The notes below the pieces were generated by a model. That model worked only from the letters and a program-made list of their open reading frames with translations. It was not told where the DNA came from and ran no database searches. Shown in pieces: positions 34,801 to 45,652 of a stretch of 64,000 nucleotides of DNA (position 1 is its first letter; every line of letters begins with the position of its first letter). Both the position numbers and the translations under genes were made by a program. This DNA is from Kingdonia uniflora (lineage: Eukaryota; Streptophyta; Magnoliopsida; Ranunculales; Circaeasteraceae), in NCBI GenBank assembly GCA_014058105.1, contig JACGCM010002205.1, positions 124,001 through 188,000 on the forward strand, read 5' to 3'.

Positions 34801-35947
34801 TAATGTTCTTACTCATTGTCGAAATAAACCTAACCTCATCAATCTCTTTAACCAACCCATTGTGCAACTTTAGTCGAATGGTACCTATTCTCATGATGCG
34901 GCATGAATTGTCATTTCCCATCACCACCGCTCCATCTTCTAGCAATTTTAATCTAGAAAAATACGCCCTTTCGGGACAAATATGATAAGTAGCACCCGAA
35001 TCTAAAATCTATTCCTTTGTATCAATAATATATGTACTAGAAGTTATAGTAAAAGAGTAGTCAGAGTTATTACCTCCCGTTTCCGTGTCCTGAGCCAAAT
35101 TCACAGAAGAACCTAATTTTCCCGCTTTTTTCTTCTTGAGCGCGGGACAATCAACCTTCCAATGTCTTATTTCCTTGCAAAACACCCATTGGTCCTTAGT
35201 CAAATTATTCTGATTTCCCCCATGACCTATCGATTTCGATCGAGAATTGTTACAAAAGGGCTTCTTCTTATCCGAGGATCTACCCCGAATCGTTAGTGCT
35301 TCGGATGTGGACTTGTCGGTCTCTTTTTTCTCTTTTCTCTAGTACTCGTGGTTAATTACGACCGTAGTCACATCCGTGTACTTCAAAGAACTTTTTCCAT
35401 AATTAATTGTCGTAACAAAATGTTCAAATTCTTCTAGAAGTGAGTTCAAGAATAATAGAGCTTTATCTTCATCCCTAACTATCTCTTCAAGATTCGCTAA
35501 GTCGGCCAACAACTTAGTAAAGTCATTCAAATGCTCGGACATACTAATCCCTTGCCTCATAGTAAAACGATAAAGCTTCCTCTTCAAGTGGAGTCGATTT
35601 TGGATGTTCTTTACCAAATACTTCTCCTCTAATATCCGTCAAATTTCTTTTGCAGAAGTCTCATTCATCACAAGGTATTTAATGACTTGAGCAAGACAAG
35701 ATCGAATTTGGCCACATGTTATCTTATTCATATTGCGCCATATACTCTCTTCTATTTTATCTGGCTTATCCCCCAATACCTCGCCTAAGTCTTGTTGACT
35801 TAGTGCATCAATAACTTCACATCTCCACATGCCAAAATTATTTGCGCCATTGAATTTTTCTACTTCAATTTTTGCATTGTTGAACATCACCATCGTATTT
35901 CTTTTCGAGGCCGAAGAACTAACTTTAACATCAGCTTCATCTTCCAT
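31863..35947 (-). pseudogene. copia-B gag-pol polyprotein
   Basis: Gag starts with ATG at 35947 (MEDEADVKVSSS). The knuckle near 35170 has lost its first Cys (WVFCKEIRHWKVDC). The protease motif DSGATYH near 34995 follows a TAG. GAG-pre-integrase HMRLAHAREKSLRAL lies near 34620. The integrase has the Asp of HSDVCG, SDNGRKY and NGVAERMNRT (third acidic residue), plus an in-frame duplication KVIHSCKVIHS near 34190. RT (33377-32403) is well preserved, with GCKWAYTKKQG, LDVKMAFLHRNL and SLYGLKQFPRQWYKRF, but its active site is YVDE, not YVDD. RNase H has [25 protein letters not shown] and CDSQSAIFLA. Breaks lie at 35638, 35338, 35009, 34353, 33859 and 32403. Lineage is Tork/Tnt1-like or near, from memory. 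Confidence 0.93.
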
Positions 35948-36043
35948 GTTTCCCCCAATTTTTATGAACTAACCAAATCAAAATCAAATGAAATTGAGAA
36001 ACCCTAAGTTACCTCAAAATCGCACAATCGAGGAATCGATCTT

Positions 36044-36055
36044 GCTCTGACACCA
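36044..36055 (-). promoter_or_regulatory. primer-binding site of copia-B (tRNA-iMet type)
   Basis: The minus strand reads TGGTGTCAGAGC, one base off the standard plant TGGTATCAGAGC, two bases from the LTR end at 36058. Confidence 0.88.
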
Positions 36056-36057
36056 AT

Positions 36058-36582
36058 TATCAGAGCCGCTAGCTCGGAAGCTACAAACTCTACTTTGATT
36101 TGAGTTAGTCACAAACAAGCATAACAAAGAAACACACAGCACCAAGATTATAGTGGTTTGGCAAATTGCCTACGTCCACTTTCAAGAGAGAGAGAGTTTA
36201 TTTAAGGTCCCAATTATAATCACTCAAGCCCAAGTTTGGATTTTTCACTCAAAAAATCCCCCAAATGTTCTCTCCAAAGGATTTTCAAAAGGGTGGCTCA
36301 CAAATGACTTAGGTATCCCTTTATATACTAGGGAAAACCTTTTACAATTGCTCAAATCTCAAGGCAAACAAGAGGTTCGAAAAAAAAAAAAAATAGAATC
36401 CAGATTTCGTTCGAATGACATAGGGAGTCGTTCGAACGAAAAACTCTATGGGCCAAAATTCTAAGGAGGTAAAACAGTCGTTTGAATGAACTATCAAGTC
36501 GTTCGAACGACTTTGGACTTCTGGGCCAAATTCCAAAGAGGTAAGGCAGTCGTTCGAACGACTCTCAACAGTCAGCCCCACA
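36058..36582 (-). repeat. 5' LTR of copia-B
   Basis: 525 bp. It is longer than the left LTR mainly through an extra segment with one more TTCGAA-type palindrome near 36480-36510. Confidence 0.92.
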
Positions 36583-36960
36583 ACACCATGTGTAGGATGA
36601 CCCAGTGCTTGATGTTTCCTCTAGCTGAGTTACTAGCACCATTTCTTCAAACTCCCTGTTGGAAATACCACTTACAGTTCTTCCACCAAGTCTTTCACTT
36701 TAATTTCTAATAGCACTTAAGTCACCTGCTAATCTTCTATCATCCAAGATCCTCATAAACTACAATTAAATCACTCCATAAAGGCTTTCTATCAATTTTT
36801 AATATAAATACAAGATGCCAAACAATGTAACATTTGATTCCTATCATACAACACATCATATTGAAAACTATCTTTCTGTAGAATCCAAACTGTGCCACCA
36901 TGGCTTTATGGGATATAAAATACTAAAAATTAATACTTTTGCCTACTTACTCAATTACAA

Positions 36961-37867
36961 ATAGTCCAAAAAAGGTTCTAACAACACCAGTACCACAAAC
37001 CTATGCTTTATGATGACCTTTGCGAGATATTTTATTATTCCCCGTTCCCCTGCAATTCAACATAAGGATAAGGACATATATTAGGGGAAAAAACACGAGG
37101 GCTTTAGTGGCCATTTGTCTCCTGGTGACTGCACTCAAGGGCACAAAAAGTAGTTTGTTCCATGGTTCTTTTGGTGTTATTGATTCTACTTCCTCCTTAC
37201 TATCCGTTGGAAACATAGTGCACCTCAGAGTTAATATGGTCCCTCTCTCTGTAAAAATAAGAAGGAGAGGAAAATATTGATATTCCAAGATTCTAATTAT
37301 TACAAGCTTTACTGCTGCTCTTTATATAACAGGGGGTCACTAAACTACTTCAATTACTAACCAATATGAGACTAAAGGAGGAGTATGTGTGGACACACTA
37401 CATACTCCAACACTCTCTTCATCCATAGTATTGAAAATAATAATCTCTTCAATCACAGGAAGAATCTCTTCTTGCACCACAACTGTATTAGGATCAACAG
37501 CTGTATCATTTACCACTTCATCTACCAGCTTTACACTCTCCTCAGTACCACTACTTTGGTATTGGAAGTTATTTTTTGTAGCCACAGGCTCACAACACCC
37601 TTGGGACTTTTTTATGCATAAACAAAAAAAGAAATACTTTCGGTTACTTTTTGCTTGTAAACATTCTCATGGATATGTTCTTGTTACATTATATTTTGCA
37701 AGAAGCGTTTTGTAAGACGGGAATGATTTACAAAGAAACTGGCTACCAAACAGATTTGATATAATCTTTGTATCACATTCATTCATTTAGCCAACTTTCG
37801 TCCGTAGTTGAAAAGTAGTTCTTCGGTATATTAAGAAGCTACTTTTTTCCATGCTTATTTATTGCAG
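36961..37867. other. unassigned AT-rich stretch
   Basis: ORFs at 37001-37288 and 37340-37715 overlap on both strands and resemble nothing I know. The final 60 bases are pyrimidine-rich and end in an acceptor (TTATTGCAG) for the exon fragment that follows. Confidence 0.4.
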
Positions 37868-38336
37868 ATATGGAGCAGAAAGTGATCAAAATCTTGGAAC
37901 TGATCAAAGTAGGAGAAAAGGAAGATGACAACATGATTAAAAACCCAAGTAAGGGGTCAGATCTTGTTAATCTCGCCAACTATTTACATGAAGAATATCA
38001 ATCCATCTTTAAATTCTACAATAACATAAAAGGCAAGCTAACTGAAAAAATTGTTTCGACAAGGACGCTAAAGCTTCTACTTCACCAAAATTCAGCTCAG
38101 AATCTGCTTATATTTCTAAGGAGGAAGTTGAAGAGTTGTCAGAGAACTTGGAGAGGCAGTTGGTTTCTGGATTTAAAATGGAAGATGTGGATTCAAATTT
38201 GGAAAGGGTGCGAAAAGACAAACTTATATGTGAATCTGAGTTACTTGAGGATGAAGCATACTCCTCCATCTTGCTGGCAATTGATAAACTGCAGAGAAGT
38301 GTACTATGTGAGAAACTATTTGTTACTGAAGGCTGA
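37868..38336 (+). pseudogene. fragment resembling plant coiled-coil NET4/CIP1-type protein
   Basis: After an acceptor (TTTATTGCAG) the frame from ATG 37870 reads QKVIKILELIKVGEKEDD, then NLANYLHEEYQSIFKFYNNIKGKL. This pattern (EEKVxKILxLIK, then LxxxFHxxYQSLYxxYDxLxxxL) is one I associate with the N-terminal part of plant COP1-interacting protein 1 / NETWORKED4-like proteins. A 1-base frameshift near 38055 is followed by a second open piece (SKEEVEELSENLERQLVSG) ending at TGA 38334. Those proteins are long coiled coils linked to membranes and actin. No further exons follow, and repeats start at once downstream, so this is probably a captured or stranded fragment. An unrelated coiled-coil gene is possible. 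Confidence 0.45.
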
Positions 38337-38399
38337 AAAATCATACCTGTTAGGTACCTTTCTAAAGACAAGGTACAAGTAACATTACTATTCGGGCAT

Positions 38400-38600
38400 G
38401 TTTGTTTTTGTTAGAGGTAAAGCCTCTAACATCTAACTCTTCTCTAAGTCAACTTAGAAGTTAAGTCAGGGGAGTGTTTCAGTTCTAATTCAACCTCTAA
38501 GTCATGATTTATAATCTATTTTTTTTTAGAACAGTTAGAGCTAACCTAAAACCCTAAAATCATAGATTATTGAATTACCCCTCTCCCTAATAAAAGCTCA
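38400..38600. other. possible MITE remnant
   Basis: GGGCATGTTTGTTTTTG followed by several small inverted words (AGAGGTAAAGCCTCTAAC) looks like the end of a plant Harbinger- or hAT-type MITE. No matching second end was found. Confidence 0.25.
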
Positions 38601-38689
38601 AATATTCATCCCCTCCATGTTTAAAACACCACCTCCACATTACCCCATTCTCATTCCCACCACCATAACCTCCACATGCCTCCTCCGCC

Positions 38690-39040
38690 ATAAAAAAATA
38701 TAGCCATAAGCTGGATAGCATCAAAGAAATATGACCATAACCTGGATAACATAAAAAATTAAACATAACCTGGATAACAAAAAAAATAACAGCACATACA
38801 CCGTGGATATCATATCAAAAATAACAACACATTACCAGAATATCATATCAAAAATAACAACACATAATCTGGATAGTATCAAAAATAACAACATATACAC
38901 CCTGGATATCATATAAAAAATAACAACACATAACTTGGAGATCATATCAAAAATAACAACACATATACCCTGGATATCATATCAAAATATTATAACACAT
39001 AACCTGGATAGCATAAAAAATAACAACACATATACCTTTG
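38690..39040. repeat. about 33-bp tandem repeats with ATAACAACACATA core
   Basis: About ten variants of a unit reading roughly CCTGGATATCATATCAAAAATAACAACACAT occur with periods of 30-37 bp. Copies differ by several bases. No coding function is evident. Confidence 0.82.
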
Positions 39041-39262
39041 ACAAGAAGGTCCATTTTGAGCTTGTTCTCCAACACTCCAAAAGTTTTAGAGGTACTAAGA
39101 TGATGCATCATCACCCTTGACATCATCAAACCAATTGATAAAACCACAACCTTTCTCATGTTTGGACTTTGATTAGGGGCAACAATAGAATCTTCTTTTG
39201 CTAATTGATGCAGTAATGAGTTTGCATGGACCAACACCATATCATATACTCATCCAACCAAC

Positions 39263-39658
39263 CAGTGGCGGATGCAGGAATCTGAACTAGGATAGGCAAG
39301 GGGGGTTGGGGTCGGTTGCCCCTGGAAAAAAAATCAAAGTAATCAAGGGTATTATAGTATTTTTAACCATAAAGATGGATAGAGGGGGTAAACATTGAAG
39401 GATTTTTTTACCAAAAAGAAATGATTGATCTGGATACATTTTATGGTTGAATATGTATTACCAAAAAGCCCAAAAATATCATAATATGGGTGGGCAAATA
39501 AGTGGTATGTGTAGTAAATTAAGAAAGTCAGGGAGGGCAAGAACAATATTTTGCAAAGGGCAAGTGGAAATCTCTTTTTTTAACTTGTAGAAATCAAAGC
39601 TTTAAAATTTTCAGGGTGGGCGGCTGCCCACCCTGAGCTCTACCTACATCCGTCACTG
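39263..39658. mobile_element. 396-bp hAT-type MITE
   Basis: Terminal inverted repeats CAGTGGCGGATGCAGG and, reverse-complemented, CAGTGACGGATGTAGG. It is flanked by CAACCAAC (39255-39262) and TAACCAAC (39659-39666), an 8-bp target duplication with one difference, the size expected for hAT elements. Inner arms GGTTGCCCCTGG and GGCTGCCCACCCTG form a second hairpin. It has no coding capacity. Confidence 0.8.
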
Positions 39659-39666
39659 TAACCAAC

Positions 39667-40043
39667 ACCAAAAGCCACAGTCCCTAGGTGTGTTCTGCAT
39701 CATAGTGTATATAGGTAATAGATATTTTAGATACTTATATATATATATATATGTCTAAGCATAGATACTGACAATTATTCATCTTCCCCTAAAAAGAGTT
39801 TAACAAATAAGTACTGCACGATACGACAACCATCATTTATAATATATTACTATTAAGTACTAAATAATATATCATTAACATGTGTAACAATAATATCGAA
39901 TTATCATCTACAAAAAATAAATTTGTCATACCTTCTCAAAGTTTACAGATGAGATAGAGAAAGTTCACAACCTGTCAAGAATCACCACAAATTAAATCAA
40001 TAACTCTTTAATACACAAGCAATACAAAAACAATTTATAGACT
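39667..40043. other. unassigned AT-rich stretch left of copia-A
   Basis: Contains a (TA)n run near 39738-39752 and no ORF of interest. It does not continue the gypsy element seen right of copia-A, so no simple copia-A target site can be read from the two sides. Confidence 0.5.
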
Positions 40044-40401
40044 TGTTGAAGAGGTGGGAATGTGGCTATAAACTTGGATATTCAGATTCATTAATAAACA
40101 AGCTATTAAGATTCTTTGTAAGCTACCAAAAGGCCTCAGAATATAGTATAAACTTGGATAAAACCCTTATTTTTGTATCAAGGGTGTCAGGAACAAGTTC
40201 GGTTTGGGTCTTACCCGCACTGGATTGGGGTGACCCACCAACTCCTAACCCAACCCATAAAGGGGAGAGTTTTAGAGACCTGTTGTAGCCTCCTATATAT
40301 ACATCTTTCTGGTGGTTTCTCTGTAACCTAATAAGTTCATAATGAGAGGCTCTCTTATATGATTATATGTTAGACTAGAGTAGAAGATTTTGTTCCCAAC
40401 A
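40044..40401 (+). repeat. 5' LTR of copia-A
   Basis: Runs from TGTTGAAGAGG to CCCAACA, with a TATA-like CTATATATAC near 40292. The next bases (CGTTATCAACATGACTC) match the post-LTR sequence typical of a plant copia lineage, remembered as ACGTTATCAGCACGA. There is no intact partner LTR. Confidence 0.65.
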
Positions 40402-40839
40402 CGTTATCAACATGACTCACAAAGCTTTTGAAACAAAAGTTAGGATCTCCACAGTTTCCTCATAAAAATGATTAATGTTTGCGTTGTGGAGAAGTATAAT
40501 TCATATTATTCGTTGAATTCTACCATTTTTAATTGAATACATGTTAGATCTATAAATTACTATAATTTTAGATCTGATTTGGTAAAAAAACAAAAAAAAT
40601 TGGGGTTTTTTTCTTATTTTTTACCCTTTTCCAAGGGCTATTTTCAAAGGTATTTTAGGGTATTTTTCATCAACATTAAACTACGGTAGTATTTTTTTTG
40701 CGAAACCTACGTTCCAACGACCACAGGCGTATATTACACGTCTCCTGGAAAGGAACAGATCATCGGGAAATTGGCCGTAAAAATTGTAAAAAGCTCTGAC
40801 GAATTTGTCAATTTTTTTTACGGTGGTTGACTTAAGGAT

Positions 40840-41580
40840 AACGTCATCCTAGGGTTTATAGCTTGTTGACGTCATCATATTGTGATGGGATTAACAATGC
40901 TGACGTGTCATTCCAGGATATGCTAGCTAATAGGTCCCACACGTGCTGACGTGGTAGAAACCCCACTAGCTGATGTGGCATGGGAGTGTCCCACAATGCT
41001 GACATGTCAGCCCATGAGATCGATGAAGTAGCACACGGGGTCTACATGTTGGTGTGCCACTGCCATGTTGCACTAATGACGTGATACCCAGGGTCCCACA
41101 TGCTGACGTGTTATTGTCAAGTGTTAGTGGTGATGTGGTACCTGGGGTTTCACCGAGCTGGCGTGTCGTAGCAATGTGGTACCCAGAGTCCCACGTACTG
41201 ATATGTCGCTGCCACGTATCAGTGGTGACGTAAAACTTGGGGTCCCACCGAGCTGACATGGTACACCACATATTAGCGATGGTGTGGCACCTGAGGATCC
41301 ACCGAGTTTACGTGGCATGCTATGTGTCACTCCTGACGTGGCATGCGGTAGGCCCTACCTAACTGACGTGGCTCATCCACGTGTCAGATGTTGCGGCATC
41401 TGTGGTCCATGCTGGTGTGATACCTGAGGTCCTACGTGCTAACGTGACACTACCATATGTCATGCTGACATGGTAGACCAGGACCCACACAAGTTGATGT
41501 GACGTTGATGTATTAGGCCATGTGTCACGACAATGTTTCACCACATGTCATCCTAACGGTGGGACACGTCACCGGATCTG
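40840..41580. repeat. degenerate TGACGTG-rich array in copia-A leader
   Basis: Roughly a dozen diverged units of 40-65 bp alternate GGTCCCAC and GCTGACGTGGCA-like words (for example near 40860, 40900, 40930, 40970, 41105, 41150, 41225, 41330 and 41360). A second, shorter array of GGTCCAGA/CAGTCC words follows at 41575-41700. TGACGT is the core bound by plant TGA/bZIP factors. Confidence 0.65.
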
Positions 41581-41869
41581 ATCCTAGTTCAGTCTGGTCC
41601 ATATCCGGTTCAGACCATGGTCTAGACCAGGTCCAGATCTAGTCCAGCTTATACTTGACCCAGACACAGTCCAAATCAAGTCTAAATTAATTTAAACTTG
41701 TTTAAAACACAATTTTCAACCTAGATCTCGAATTTGAACATGGTTCAGACCCTTGAGATCAGGACAGACCAATTTTTTTATTGAAAAAAAAAAAAAAAAT
41801 CTTTCTATTCCTTCTTTGACCTCGAGGAGGACCCTATTTTTGATTTTTTTTGGAAAAATTACACTATAG

Positions 41870-43929
41870 GCTTAACATACTATAGTTTTTCATTATGAGA
41901 CCTCTTATATTAGAACGCTGTATGCCCATAGATACTATTTATTATAATCGAGGGTTACAAATAAAATGAAACATTGACTAATTCAGATACGACTTAGAAT
42001 CATTTATGAATATGTTATAATTTCCAAGATATTATTGAGCACTCAATCACTGATTGAGCTAGTCCAGTTTCTAAAAACGTGGCTTTTATGAACTAATTTT
42101 TCGTATCTAAGTGCAATTAGATAATACCTGGTAACATCTTGAAGTATATATGACATTATAGTACCCTGATATACTCCTGAATTATTAGTTCCAAGATAAG
42201 ATTAATCTGCCAATCTAGGGAACTTAGTAGAATTTGGGGATACAAACACTCATTTGCTAAACATATAATATCCTCATAAATTCGTAGCAAATGGATCATT
42301 TGGCTAGAATATGCATTCCTTATACAGAACCTTAAGACTTATAACACCCTCAGTGGTTATATAAGAATCCCAACATCGGGTGGTTTTGAATAGTTGTATT
42401 GGCTAAGACTCTATTAAAACACACTTCAAGGCTTTGATCACCAATTTACGCGATAAATGTGGGATTTGATGCTTAATAGGATATCATAAGTATAAAACCA
42501 TGTTCACTCACAAGTAATGATTAGGAATCATTCACTTCATTGTACTATATACTATGAACCACAAGTAATAATTCTGAATCATGTACTTAATAGGACTTAA
42601 TGAGTATTAGGACATGAACAACGTTCATCTATAAATAATGATTGGCAATCATTACCTTAAATACTCAGAACTACCTTATGCTGGAAATGTTTATCGAATA
42701 CTACTACTAGTATTGATTTACATGAATAACAGATGTTGGTGACACTCGGTACAATGGGTACCTACCCATATTGAAACTCCCCTTGGTACAAACAAACTTG
42801 ACCTGCATGGATTCGGAGATCTATCTGCCTCTGCAGAATCTAGATAAGACTATTATTTAGAATAATGAGTCCATAGTCAGCAAAGCTTACACTATGATTG
42901 CACCCTCACCCCCATATTTAGGAGGACCTGATAAAGGATTACCCTCCTATTATAGTATCATATCACTATGTTTCAATAGTGCAACTCCACTACGATGTTA
43001 TGTAGAGAAATAGTTGAGAAAGATAGTAATATTCAGAATATTCTATGAAATTTCCACGCTTTGAATATTGTGCTTTCGAGTAAATATTTCATAGCTCACT
43101 ACATGATTTTAGTTTTACTCATTATGGAGCAAAACGATAGTTGTTGGTTAAAAACCATAAGCTTATGCTTTCTAAGCATACGTATGTGCCGATATCGCAC
43201 AATATCAGTTTTGGTGACAGAAAAGTTGCATATTGGATCACAGTTATGGATATGCGAGAGGGAACATGAATCTTATGATTTATAATCTAGCCATCAGTAA
43301 CCTGGCAAGGGAACATGAAGTTTACCTATGAACCAAAGTGGAAAAGGAAACATTAGAAGATGGACACGGAAGAGTCAAGCAGTGGGTGCGGGATTGCAAG
43401 GTAACCCGAATGATCCTAACAGATCATCCTCGACCTTATCACGTGACCACGACTGGGGTAAACATTACAACTGCAAAGCTTAAAGCCACATTTCTTTCAA
43501 GATATCTAAGTAGTTTTGGATTATGTCCAAGAGTGATCAGTAGCAGAGTCTCAATAGGTGAGTGATATCACTTAAATAACATTACCAAGTAGTAACTTTG
43601 CTTGTTGCGAGTAGTAGTTTTACTTCATTAGTACTACCTTTGATTGAGTTGAAACACTTCACTGGTTAGCTTCTTCAAATTCTTGTGACATGCACAAGGT
43701 ATCACATCTATGAGATCCCATTTTTTTTCCTATGATTTTGAATTTATTACTTCGAAAGTAGTTAAATTCTATGTATGATAGTTGATCTACTATATGCAAC
43801 CTGCCCAAAGGACCTCTCTGCTCATAGAGTATTATCTACATATAAAACATAAAGCATTCACCGATAATTGGATGAGTGGCAACACATATTTCAGAGCACT
43901 CAAACCCATTTAAAATATGCAAAATAAAA
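41870..43929 (+). other. probable gag region of copia-A, not recognisable
   Basis: By position this should be gag. I find only short ORFs (43061-43285 and 43338-43565) with no clear gag or zinc-knuckle motif. Many stops in all frames. Confidence 0.35.
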
Positions 43930-45017
43930 AAATAAAAAAATAAACCTTGTGCATCTCGAATGTCACGACTATCACTGGCCCAGCCAACGTGATAGAAGGC
44001 ACTGGAAGTATCACGCTATTACTCTCTAGCGGTACGATACTAGGTATCTAGTCCACTTTATATGCTAGTAAGCCCAATCTAAATTGGCCAAGCTTTAGGG
44101 ACATACATGATAATGGTTATCAAGTAGAAGATGATACAAAAAAATGATCGTCAGGTTCTGTGCATTACATGTATGTTTAAAGGTCAGACAACGATACTGA
44201 AATGGTTTTTGATATACTCCTTCAAGCTAAGATAATGATGAGGATTATCGGGAATTCTTTTCGACTTTCCTATAAAAGGAAGAAAATCTAGAGAGGGTCC
44301 GTGTAACGATTGCTCTTAAGAAAGTCTATTGTTCGTCCTAGTATGACTAAAGTGGAGTGGTATCTCCAGTCTTTTCTTCAATGTATCCATGGAGACACAT
44401 GTGGACCTATTTATCCACATAGTGGCCCCTTTGAGTATTTATGGTAGTAATAGACGCATCTTGGAGATGGTCTTACGTTTGTCTATTGTCAACAACTAGA
44501 AACGCAATATTAGCACGACTTATCACTTAGATCATTAGATTACAGGCTCAATTCCTGGATCGACCAATCAAATCGACTCGACTTGACAGAGCTGGTGAGT
44601 TTACCTCCCACACCTTCTGATAATTATTGTACCGTTAATTAGATAGATGATTGAGCAACCCCATTTCCACACCTAGTTTGGGTTGGCAGAGAACCTAATC
44701 CAACAATTAGATCTAATCGATAGACGACTATTATTATAGTCATTGCTTTTAGCTAGTGTGTGGGTCATGCACTCTTGCTTGGGCATTCTTATTGCTTACG
44801 CATTTTGCTCCCCGCAATATTAATTAAAGTTCGTTTGATAGCGAATCATCAACTTTTCCCATAGTAACTAGTAACTGGTTTGGAACCCAGTGTCACCCTT
44901 CTGTGCACTTCTTAATGTATCGTGCAGGTGTCAAGGACACTTTCGTAATACACGAAGTTGGGTCCCCAAACGCGGCCTAGTATTTATGTGTGTTACGATT
45001 CGTCATCTATTGTTAGA
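43930..45017 (+). pseudogene. copia-A protease and integrase, left part
   Basis: The protease region reads VTTITGPANVIEGTGSI followed by SFRDIHDNGYQVE (about 43960-44130). The GAG-pre-integrase/integrase start reads YLQSFLQCIHGDTCGPIYPH (about 44360-44420), giving the first integrase Asp. Then comes TELVSLPPTPSDNYC where a DN-GEFTS motif is expected. The part just before MULE-2 reads YDSSSIVRYLK. Multiple stops and frameshifts. MULE-2 inserted at TATTTAAAA (45018-45026). Confidence 0.75.
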
Positions 45018-45026
45018 TATTTAAAA

Positions 45027-45228
45027 TGGTTTTTTTAACTACAGTCCCCACCTACAAACTGAATATTTCTCTTTAGTCCCCAAGTTGTTTAAATATGCAG
45101 TTTTGGTCCCTAAATGGCCTCTAACCACAGGTCAACCTCCGATGAACTCAAATTTTGACATGAAGGGACTAAACTACCCTCACGTGAGTTGCACGTGATT
45201 TCTTCTAACAGGTAAACAAGTTGTCTCT
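45027..45228 (+). repeat. left TIR of MULE-2
   Basis: Matches the reverse complement of 57882-58076 with scattered differences. Landmarks: CACCTACAAACTGAATAT, AGGTCAACCTCC and CACGTGATTTCTTCTA. Confidence 0.92.
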
Positions 45229-45652
45229 CGGTCATCTCCTATACTTTTGCTATGCCTAAAAAAATCATTTTGGAGGGAAATTTTTTATCTTCTGTAACTA
45301 TGAAATAGAGTGGTTAGTGTGGAGTGCAGTAATCTAATATATGATCTCGCCAAGCCTTTGAATCTCTTATCTCTATCCTAATCACAATATAAGTTCTCCC
45401 TCTCTTTCTTTCTGAATAGCCAAAAATTTTAAATCTCTCTCTAATATCTGTTGGTTTGGTTTTCCCATTTTGAAAGTTAGAAGATTTGTGTTAAGAATTA
45501 GAGTTTGTATTAAAAAATTATGGTTTTTTACAAGTGGTTTGGATTAAAAAAAATAGGGTTTTTGTTTATTATTATTTTAAAATTAGGGTATATTAAAAAA
45601 ATTGAGGCTTTTACAAGTGGTATTTTAAATTAGGTGTTTTGGGTATGTTACC

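Larger units (their letters stand above)
31051..36582 (-). mobile_element. copia-B: full-length Ty1/copia retrotransposon, defective
   Basis: LTRs lie at 31051-31552 and 36058-36582. The target duplication ACACC is at 31046-31050 and 36583-36587. A tRNA-iMet-type primer site lies at 36044-36055 and a purine-rich tract (minus CACCAAGGTGGAGAA) precedes the left LTR. Removing it restores the LINE endonuclease frame. One polyprotein region (35947-31863) holds gag, protease, integrase, RT and RNase H in copia order. Stops, frameshifts and a changed RT active site make it defective. Confidence 0.95.
27541..36960 (-). mobile_element. LINE (L1-type) relic, 5'-truncated, split by copia-B
   Basis: Minus-strand order from the right: endonuclease part (36960-36588, then 31046-30780), reverse transcriptase (about 30250-29400), zf-RVT-like linker (about 28450-28150) and RNase H (about 28090-27660), ending in a T-run on the plus strand at 27541. 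Visible pieces: endonuclease SERLGGRTVSG and REFEEMVL..QLEE, resuming as SRMWSRLIETSI; RT DYRPIS, RDMAKA and VLSRGLK; RNase H tail EGNHTADLLEELG. Every domain has frameshifts and stops, including the region of the RT catalytic motif (about 29570), where the frame is lost. No ORF1 is seen, so the copy is 5'-truncated. Confidence 0.82.
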
